DNA of 9,764 bases, taken from the NCBI GenBank assembly GCA_031288035.1, contig JAITSG010000066.1, forward strand, positions 1 to 9,764, read 5' to 3'. The notes under the pieces are model-generated. The model was given only the letters and a program-made list of their open reading frames with translations. It was not told the origin of the DNA and searched no databases. The first letter of the stretch is position 1; each line of letters starts with the position of its first letter. This DNA is from Rickettsiales bacterium (GTDB lineage Bacteria; Pseudomonadota; Alphaproteobacteria; Rs-D84; CACZYB01). This document shows positions 6,232-9,764 of the stretch, piece by piece. Position numbers and translations under genes: made by a program.

Positions 6232-6960
6232 ATGAAGAAGCATGAGAAATTGCAGGCCATGCCCCTCGGCTCGCATCTGGCGGAGCTGCGCTCGCGCGTC
6301 TTGAGGGCGCTCGCGGCGTTCGCGCTCGCGGCGTTCGTGTGCTATCTGTTCCGCCATTCGCTCTACGACGTTATGGCCGCGCCGCTTATGCGCGCGCTCG
6401 GCTCCGGGCATATGATATATACGCGGGTGACCGAGGCGTTCGTGTCCGAGGTTTCGCTCGTCCTGTCCGCGGCATTTTTCATAACCAAGCCCTACATGGT
6501 GCTCCAGGCATGGCGGTTCGTCTCCCCGGGGCTTTATAAGGGGGAGAGGAGGAGGGCGCTGCCCTACGTGGTTTCCGCCGTGGCCCTGTTCTTCGCGGGG
6601 GCGGCGTTCTGTTATTTCCTCGTGTTGCCGCCCGCGCTTCGTTTCCTGGTGGATTTTGTGCCTCCGGCCGAGGTCGGGATGCCGCTTGTCGCCATGCCGA
6701 GGATTTCCGAGTATTTCGATTTGTCCCTGTCGCTTATGCGCTCGTTCGGGACGTGCTTCATGTTCCCGGCCGGCGTGGTGCTGCTGGGGCGCATGGGGAT
6801 ATTGTCGCGCGATCTGATGGTCCGCGGGCGCAAGTGGGCGCTTTTGGCGGCGTTCGCCATCGGCGCGATGCTTACTCCGCCCGACGTGGCCAGCCAGTTC
6901 ATGCTCGCCGTTCCGCTGTACGCGCTGTACGAGGTTTCGCTTCTTTTCGTCGGGAAATAG
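6232..6960 (+). CDS. tatC: Sec-independent protein translocase TatC
   Basis: TatC is the multispanning core receptor of the twin-arginine export pathway. The product is 242 residues with six predicted membrane helices. Family marks are the cytosolic N-terminal SHLAELRSRVL (E18 = E. coli E15), P51 (E. coli P48), the first cytosolic loop FVSPGLYKGERR (E105 = E. coli E103, part of the signal-peptide site), and MLTPPDVASQ (213-222). At M177 (CFMFP) E. coli has E170 (SFEVP), so a conserved membrane Glu is missing. It lies 37 bases after tatB with a weak ribosome site (TAGGAA); the next unit's -35 box begins 4 bases after the stop. It is the last gene of the gyrA-tatB-tatC set. Confidence 0.96.
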   Translation: MKKHEKLQAMPLGSHLAELRSRVLRALAAFALAAFVCYLFRHSLYDVMAAPLMRALGSGHMIYTRVTEAFVSEVSLVLSAAFFITKPYMVLQAWRFVSPGLYKGERRRALPYVVSAVALFFAGAAFCYFLVLPPALRFLVDFVPPAEVGMPLVAMPRISEYFDLSLSLMRSFGTCFMFPAGVVLLGRMGILSRDLMVRGRKWALLAAFAIGAMLTPPDVASQFMLAVPLYALYEVSLLFVGK

Positions 6961-6963
6961 TTA

Positions 6964-6991
6964 TTGCAAAACTCAGATACGGTTGTATAAT
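6964..6991 (+). promoter_or_regulatory. Sigma-70 promoter of the exported repeat protein
   Basis: TTGCAA (6964-6969), 16 bases, then a perfect TATAAT (6986-6991). The start near 6998 leaves a leader of about 26 bases with GGAAGG before ATG 7024. It begins just after the tatC stop codon. Confidence 0.65.
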
Positions 6992-7023
6992 GGCCGGGAG
7001 GTTGTTTGGATGGGGAAGGTTTC

Positions 7024-7335
7024 ATGAGGAATGCGGTAATATCGTTGATGCTTTTGTCGTTCGTCGCGGGCGCGGTTCCGTTTGCAAAGGCTCCGGCGGC
7101 CGAGGCGGCGAAAAAGAAGAAGCGCTCCGGGGGCACGAAGCGTTCAGGCGGCACGAAGAGGCGCTCCGGGGGCACTAAGCGTTCAGCCGAGGAGGCGCCC
7201 GCGGCGGAATCCTCTTCGTCCGGCCAGTCATCCGCCGCCGCTCCCGCGGACTTGGCCGCCTGCGCGGCGGAGCTCGAGGTTCTTAAGGTGCGCCTGAGGG
7301 CCATAGAGGGCATCTTGAAGGATTCAGTCAAATAA
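7024..7335 (+). CDS. Exported Lys/Arg/Gly-rich repeat protein (103 aa)
   Basis: A 103-residue product with a Sec-type signal peptide: MRN, a hydrophobic core AVISLMLLSFVAGAVPF, and AKA or AEA cleavage sites around residues 23-28. Next comes a basic low-complexity stretch (about 30-54) with three RSGGTKR-like units after KKKK, then an Ala/Ser-rich linker. The C-terminal amphipathic helix DLAACAAELEVLKVRLRAIE (76-95) holds a single Cys80. The layout suggests a periplasmic or cell-surface protein whose basic repeats bind a polyanion (nucleic acid, LPS or peptidoglycan) and whose helix oligomerises; this is inference. No Tat twin-arginine motif and no lipobox are present, so the preceding tat genes need not export it. 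The start is set by GGAAGG 4-5 bases upstream; the frame extends to a TTG at 7006. No family is recognised. Confidence 0.75.
   Translation: MRNAVISLMLLSFVAGAVPFAKAPAAEAAKKKKRSGGTKRSGGTKRRSGGTKRSAEEAPAAESSSSGQSSAAAPADLAACAAELEVLKVRLRAIEGILKDSVK
7122..7186 (+). repeat. Coding direct repeat in the exported protein
   Basis: A 26-base unit at 7122-7147 (GCGCTCCGGGGGCACGAAGC plus 6 bases) recurs at 7161-7186 with one change (G to T), a 39-base period. It encodes the RSGGTKRS units; a shorter diverged unit lies between. It is internal to the gene and likely prone to length variation. Confidence 0.85.
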
Positions 7336-7339
7336 GCTG

Positions 7340-7368
7340 TTGACTTTCGCACGCCGGATGGTTATTAT
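7340..7368 (+). promoter_or_regulatory. Sigma-70 promoter of rpmJ
   Basis: TTGACT (7340-7345), 17 bases, TATTAT (7363-7368): five of six matches to consensus in each box, with optimal spacing. The start near 7375 gives a leader of about 15 bases with GAGG at 7381-7384. This fits a strongly expressed ribosomal protein gene transcribed alone. Confidence 0.7.
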
Positions 7369-7389
7369 TTGGCGTCCAGCGAGGTTGTT

Positions 7390-7515
7390 ATGAAGATTAA
7401 AAGTTCATTGAAGTCCGCCAAGAAGCGCAGCAAGAATATCCAGCTCATCCGGCGCGGAAAGGCCGTTTTGGTCATAGACAAGAAAAATCCCCGCTTCAAC
7501 GCGAAGCAGGGATGA
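7390..7515 (+). CDS. rpmJ: 50S ribosomal protein bL36, cysteine-free form
   Basis: A 41-residue basic protein starting MKIKSSLKSAKKRSKNIQLI and ending KKNPRFNAKQG. It aligns over its full length with bL36 (MKV+xS+K..C+.C+.+RR.G...V.C..NP+.K.RQG), the smallest large-subunit protein, which contacts 23S rRNA. The zinc-ligand Cys/His residues of the C+ form are absent (Ser14, Ile17, Asp29 in those places), so this is the zinc-independent form common in alphaproteobacteria and among second copies elsewhere. GAGG lies 5 bases before ATG. The gene stands alone between its own promoter and terminator rather than in the spc operon. Confidence 0.93.
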   Translation: MKIKSSLKSAKKRSKNIQLIRRGKAVLVIDKKNPRFNAKQG

Positions 7516-7516
7516 T

Positions 7517-7542
7517 GCCCGTGCGCGTTCGGGCGCGTTTTT
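7517..7542 (+). terminator. Intrinsic terminator after rpmJ
   Basis: GCCCG (7517-7521) pairs with CGGGC (7530-7534), or alternatively GCGCG (7523-7527) with CGCGT (7534-7538); TTTTT follows at 7538-7542. It starts 1 base after the rpmJ stop. The convergent minus-strand gene ends 22 bases further on. Confidence 0.6.
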
Positions 7543-7563
7543 ATCCCTCGCGCCGGACGGAGC

Positions 7564-8118
7564 CTAGTACTTTATCGTTCCTCCCTCTTCCGCTATCTTG
7601 AAGCCGTGGATGTAGCATTCTTTCGCCGTGCCCGGGATCGGGTCTCCGCCGAAGGTGTCGTTTTCGCATGTCGCGCCGTTCTTTACGACGGCTTTTGTGA
7701 TGATTCCAAAGCGGATTTTGTCTGAAAACATGGGGACGTCGCCCTTTTCGCCCTCTGTAGCGATTATCCGGCCGAGCCCATCATAGCACCGCCCGAGGTA
7801 CGCCCCGGCCGGGTCCTGCCCTCCGAATATTTCCGGCGTGCATCCGATTTGCACGCCGATATGGTGCGTCGTTTCGGCAAGTTTCCCGTATCCGACCGTC
7901 CTTTCGCCGTCCTTGACCACGTCGTTTCCGTCATCCTTCACGAAGTTGGGCTTGAGTTTGTTTCGCATCTTCGCCGCATGTTTTGCGATTAGTATGGTCG
8001 CTACGCCAGCGTATTCGGCGGCCAAAGCCGCGCCGATAAGCGGGACGAAGGCCGCCGCGTTCGTGGAATACAGGGTTATGGCCATAACCGTAAGGATGGG
8101 TTTCGGGAATTTTCTCAT
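7564..8118 (-). CDS. Exported four-cysteine protein of unknown function (184 aa)
   Basis: A 184-residue product with a signal peptide: MRKFPKPILTVMAITLYSTN followed by an AAA cleavage site near residue 23. A second mildly hydrophobic helix follows (FVPLIGAALAAEYAGVATIL), then a Lys-rich segment (KHAAKMRNKLKPNFVKDDGN). The rest is a Gly-rich, probably beta-rich domain with exactly four Cys (in IGCTPEI, GRCYDGL, ATCENDT, KECYIHG), enough for two disulfides. I recognise no family. ATG 8118 is chosen because AAGGAG lies 7 bases upstream; the GTG at 8124 is too close to that site. It probably acts in the periplasm or at the outer membrane. It may be transcribed by readthrough from the promoter and structured RNA upstream, as a TATGAT near 8170 has no convincing -35. 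No twin-arginine motif is present. Confidence 0.8.
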   Translation of the reverse strand: MRKFPKPILTVMAITLYSTNAAAFVPLIGAALAAEYAGVATILIAKHAAKMRNKLKPNFVKDDGNDVVKDGERTVGYGKLAETTHHIGVQIGCTPEIFGGQDPAGAYLGRCYDGLGRIIATEGEKGDVPMFSDKIRFGIITKAVVKNGATCENDTFGGDPIPGTAKECYIHGFKIAEEGGTIKY

Positions 8119-8142
8119 CGTCACGCTCCTTTTTCACATCCG

Positions 8143-8316
8143 AAAAAGATCTCGGGGCGTTTCCGATCATAGTGTTTGAAATGATGCCGCAGTCTTTGGG
8201 GTTGCCCCTTGTACATACGCTGCGGCCGCCCCAAGCTGACGCATGGGGTATGGATGATGGCGCATACCACGCCGCAAACACTACGGGCTCGGAAAAGCCC
8301 GGATCCTCTCGGATAC
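8143..8316 (-). ncRNA. Candidate structured RNA, 6S-like
   Basis: The minus-strand sequence from the predicted start (about 8316) folds end to end. Helix 1 pairs 8305-8289 (ending CTTTTCCGA) with 8166-8148 (starting TCGGAAACG), about 16 pairs with one mismatch and two bulges. Helix 2 pairs TAGTGTTTG (8283-8275) perfectly with CAAACACTA (8178-8170). Inside, GCCGCAG (8226-8220) pairs with CTGCGGC (8192-8186), GGTATG/CATACC makes a hairpin (8268-8247), and GGGG-CAA-CCCC caps the 3' half (8208-8198). A T-run (8147-8143) follows helix 1. Closed ends, an unpaired middle, about 170 nt, and a 3' segment (CAAGGGG...CTGCGGCATC) like that of E. coli 6S RNA suggest 6S RNA (ssrS), which binds the sigma-70 holoenzyme. 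A local hairpin CGGGCT/AGCCCG (8301-8284) competes with helix 1. It could instead be a structured leader of the downstream four-Cys gene. Confidence 0.55.
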
Positions 8317-8322
8317 AAGGCG

Positions 8323-8351
8323 ATTATACCACGGTTCAGGAAGCTATGCAA
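8323..8351 (-). promoter_or_regulatory. Strong promoter for the structured RNA
   Basis: On the minus strand TTGCAT (8351-8346), 17 bases, then a perfect TATAAT (8328-8323). The -35 box overlaps the end of prmC (stop at 8346-8344). The nearest minus-strand start codon downstream is about 200 bases away, so this promoter makes either an independent RNA or a very long leader. Confidence 0.7.
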
Positions 8352-9096
8352 GTGCGAATTCTAGGACGCGCGTTATGCCGGCCAGATCGCAGCGGGATTT
8401 TTCAAGCCTGCGCGGCGCGAATATAGAATGGACGGCCTCTGCCTGGCCTTCGCCTATTTCTAGGAATATGGGGCAGGAAAGGTCGAGCGCGGCGATAGAG
8501 CGGTATGCGTCGAGCCCGTCATCTCCGGCGTACAGGGCCGCGGCCGGTTCGTATTCCGACACGTCTCGCATGAGCTTTTCGCCCGCGCGCACGTAGGGCG
8601 GGTTCGCGACGGCAATGTCCGCCGCGGGCAGGGCGGCCTTGCTCCAGTCGCCGCATATGAATTCGGCGCGCGCGGCTGTGCCGAGGGCGGCTGCGTTTTC
8701 CCGCGCGACGCTTATCGCGCCCGGCGATATGTCTACGCCTGCGCCCCGTGCTCCGGGAAACTGGCGTAAAAGCGCTATGAGAAGGCAGCCGCTGCCCGTT
8801 CCTAGGTCTAGGATGAATTTTGGCGCCGCTCCCGCGCGCGATTCCAAAACCGCGTCTACGAGCGTTTCGCTGTCCGGCCGTGGGATGAGGGTGTCGCGCG
8901 TGACCTTGAAATCTAGGCCGTAGAATTCCTTGCGCCCGGTGATGTACGCTATCGGCTCGCCGGCCTCCCGTCGGAGGATAAGGGTTGCTAGCTCCCGCTC
9001 CTGTTCCCGCATGGGTTTGCGCCCGGCCGCGACCTCCGCGCGCGTGCATCCCATTACGTGGGCCAGGAGGATTTTTCTATCTAAACCAGATATCAT
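8344..9096 (-). CDS. prmC: Peptide chain release factor N5-glutamine methyltransferase
   Basis: PrmC methylates the Gln of the GGQ motif in release factors RF1 and RF2, using S-adenosylmethionine, and so speeds translation termination. The product is 250 residues. The N-terminal helical domain includes DRKILLAHVMG (residues 6-16) and EPIAYITGRKEFYGLDFKVT, then LIPRPDSETLVDAVL. The methyltransferase fold carries motif I ILDLGTGSGCLLIALL, the acidic SAM residue in GVDISPGAISVA, and the substrate motif NPPYVRAGE. Relative to E. coli (277 aa) the N-terminus is about 15-20 residues shorter, but upstream in-frame codons offer no start before a stop, so ATG 9096 stands. The ribosome site is weak (GGGA), with a hairpin just upstream. 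Unlike many genomes, prfA is not adjacent. It follows trxB by about 150 bases. Confidence 0.95.
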   Translation of the reverse strand: MISGLDRKILLAHVMGCTRAEVAAGRKPMREQERELATLILRREAGEPIAYITGRKEFYGLDFKVTRDTLIPRPDSETLVDAVLESRAGAAPKFILDLGTGSGCLLIALLRQFPGARGAGVDISPGAISVARENAAALGTAARAEFICGDWSKAALPAADIAVANPPYVRAGEKLMRDVSEYEPAAALYAGDDGLDAYRSIAALDLSCPIFLEIGEGQAEAVHSIFAPRRLEKSRCDLAGITRVLEFALA

Positions 9097-9110
9097 GTTT
9101 TCCCAAACTT

Positions 9111-9145
9111 CTCGGAAGCCGGCGGAACATACGGCGGTTTCCGAG
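9111..9145 (-). other. Hairpin in the prmC leader
   Basis: CTCGGAA (9111-9117) and TTCCGAG (9139-9145) pair perfectly, extended by GCCG (9118-9121) with CGGC (9132-9135) after a 3-base bulge. In the minus-strand message the hairpin ends 14 bases before the prmC start codon. No T-run follows on the minus strand, so it is not a normal terminator for trxB; plus-strand bases after it (GCTTATTT) are only mildly T-rich. Confidence 0.55.
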
Positions 9146-9155
9146 GCTTATTTAA

Positions 9156-9195
9156 GCGAATTTTATGCATGTTCGCCCGATTGCTTAAAATTCGC
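9156..9195. repeat. 10-bp inverted repeat between prmC and trxB
   Basis: GCGAATTTTA (9156-9165) and TAAAATTCGC (9186-9195) are perfect inverted copies separated by 20 bases, in an AT-rich island. Such spacing (about three helix turns centre to centre) suits a regulator operator or a hairpin in the trxB-prmC intergenic RNA. No convincing promoter was found for prmC; TAAAAT inside the left arm could be a poor -10. Confidence 0.6.
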
Positions 9196-9247
9196 CCAAG
9201 TAAAATATAGAGGGCGGATTGCAGCCTCGAAATGCAAACCCGGATGG

Positions 9248-9764
9248 CTATATTTTGCTTGTATTGAGGAAGTCGAGGGCCTCGAGCGCCGCCTGCGCCC
9301 CGGATGCGGCGGCGATTATCGCCTGGCGGTGGCGGAGGGTGCGCACGTCGCCCGCGGCGAACACGCCCTTAACCGACGTCGCGGTCGAATCCGGTGTCGT
9401 TATTATATAGCCGTTCTGGTCTTTTTCGACATTGAATATCGCGCTCTGCGGCTCGCTTCCTATGGCGATGAACAGGCCGGCGGCCTTGATTTCCTTGGCC
9501 TCGCCGGTGGCGGAGTTCCTGATTTTCACGCCGGAAACCTCGCCGTCGTCCTCGAGTATCTCCTCCACCGTGGAGTTGAGCTCGACCGAGATAAGCTTGG
9601 ATTTCATGATATGGTCTTGGACGAGCTTTTCCGCCTTGAGCTCGCCTCTCCGGTGGACGAGCGTCACGTGCGAGGCGAGCGTCGAGAGGTGCAAAGCCTC
9701 CGCCGCCGCGCCGTTTCCTCCGCCGACGATTGCAACGGGCTTGCCCCTGAAGAAGAAGCCGTCG
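9248..9764 (-). CDS. trxB: Thioredoxin reductase (5' end beyond window)
   Basis: TrxB is the flavoprotein that uses NADPH to reduce thioredoxin in the cytosol. The C-terminal 171 residues are present, open to the right edge. The first residues DGFFFRGKP directly follow where the CATC redox motif should stand, so the FAD domain and active cysteines are outside the window. The NADPH domain shows VAIVGGGNGAAAEA and VTLVHRRGELKAEK. The latter matches the HRRxxxR 2'-phosphate motif except for Lys in the last place. The returning FAD domain has GVFAAGDV (near nt 9360) and RQAIIAAASGAQAALEAL, ending in FLNTSKI. The apparent start at 9694 is an internal TTG codon, not the gene start. It precedes prmC on the same strand with a 151-base gap and no clear terminator. 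Confidence 0.95.
   Translation of the reverse strand, partial: DGFFFRGKPVAIVGGGNGAAAEALHLSTLASHVTLVHRRGELKAEKLVQDHIMKSKLISVELNSTVEEILEDDGEVSGVKIRNSATGEAKEIKAAGLFIAIGSEPQSAIFNVEKDQNGYIITTPDSTATSVKGVFAAGDVRTLRHRQAIIAAASGAQAALEALDFLNTSKI

Noticed and set aside
4234..6260. Long minus-strand open frames opposite gyrA and tatB (427 and 283 codons)
   Set aside because: High GC lengthens chance frames; the plus-strand products have clear family motifs over the whole stretch.
7122..7186. CRISPR array or intergenic satellite
   Set aside because: There are only two 26-base copies, inside a coding frame, with a spacer that is itself a diverged coding unit.
8143..8316. RNase P RNA, tmRNA or SRP RNA as identity of the structured RNA
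   Set aside because: A GAGGATCCGGGCT stretch recalls the RNase P core, but the length is less than half that expected. The GGAAG-type SRP apical loop is absent, and there is no tRNA-like end for tmRNA.

Overview
The window looks like a chromosomal housekeeping region of a GC-rich proteobacterium, most likely an alphaproteobacterium. The pointers are the glycine-rich VGGGSE stretch of GroEL, a GyrA with a long acidic/Ala-Pro tail, a cysteine-free bL36 ending in NPRFNAKQG, and a groESL promoter that resembles the alphaproteobacterial heat-shock sigma pattern (CTTG, 18 bases, CCTATA). Isoleucine ATA and arginine AGG codons are common despite the high GC, which is unusual and may help place the lineage. 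The exact taxon cannot be read from the window. No insertion sequence, integrase, phage gene or CRISPR array is visible.

Left part (1-2845): groES-groEL on the minus strand, with groEL running off the left edge. A divergent strong promoter drives an 80-residue protein of unknown function. Then come a tRNA-Gly(TCC) with its own promoter, a hairpin terminator, a second small acidic helical protein whose stop codon lies in a perfect 26-bp tandem duplication, a terminator, and a convergent minus-strand basic protein of 112 residues.

Middle (2876-7542, plus strand): a divergent promoter pair precedes gyrA, whose stop overlaps the start of a TatB-like gene (TAATG). tatC follows after 37 bases, so DNA gyrase subunit A and a twin-arginine translocase module appear to form one operon. 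Two small genes follow, each with its own near-consensus promoter: an exported Lys/Arg/Gly-rich repeat protein and rpmJ (bL36), which ends in a terminator.

Right part (7564-9764, minus strand): an exported four-cysteine protein of unknown function, then a 225-base gap holding a strong promoter and a sequence that folds end to end over about 170 nt, ending in a T-run. Its length, closed-ends shape and 3' motif recall 6S RNA; this is the most interesting non-coding signal. Upstream of it lie prmC (release-factor glutamine methyltransferase) and the C-terminal part of thioredoxin reductase (trxB), separated by a short AT-rich region with two inverted repeats.

Most intergenic regions carry readable sigma-70-type promoters with 16-17-base spacers and short leaders, so the transcription units can be drawn with fair confidence: groESL; the 80-aa gene; tRNA-Gly; the 71-aa gene (promoter unclear); the 112-aa gene; gyrA-tatB-tatC; the exported repeat protein; rpmJ; the RNA, possibly reading into the four-Cys gene; and prmC with or without trxB.
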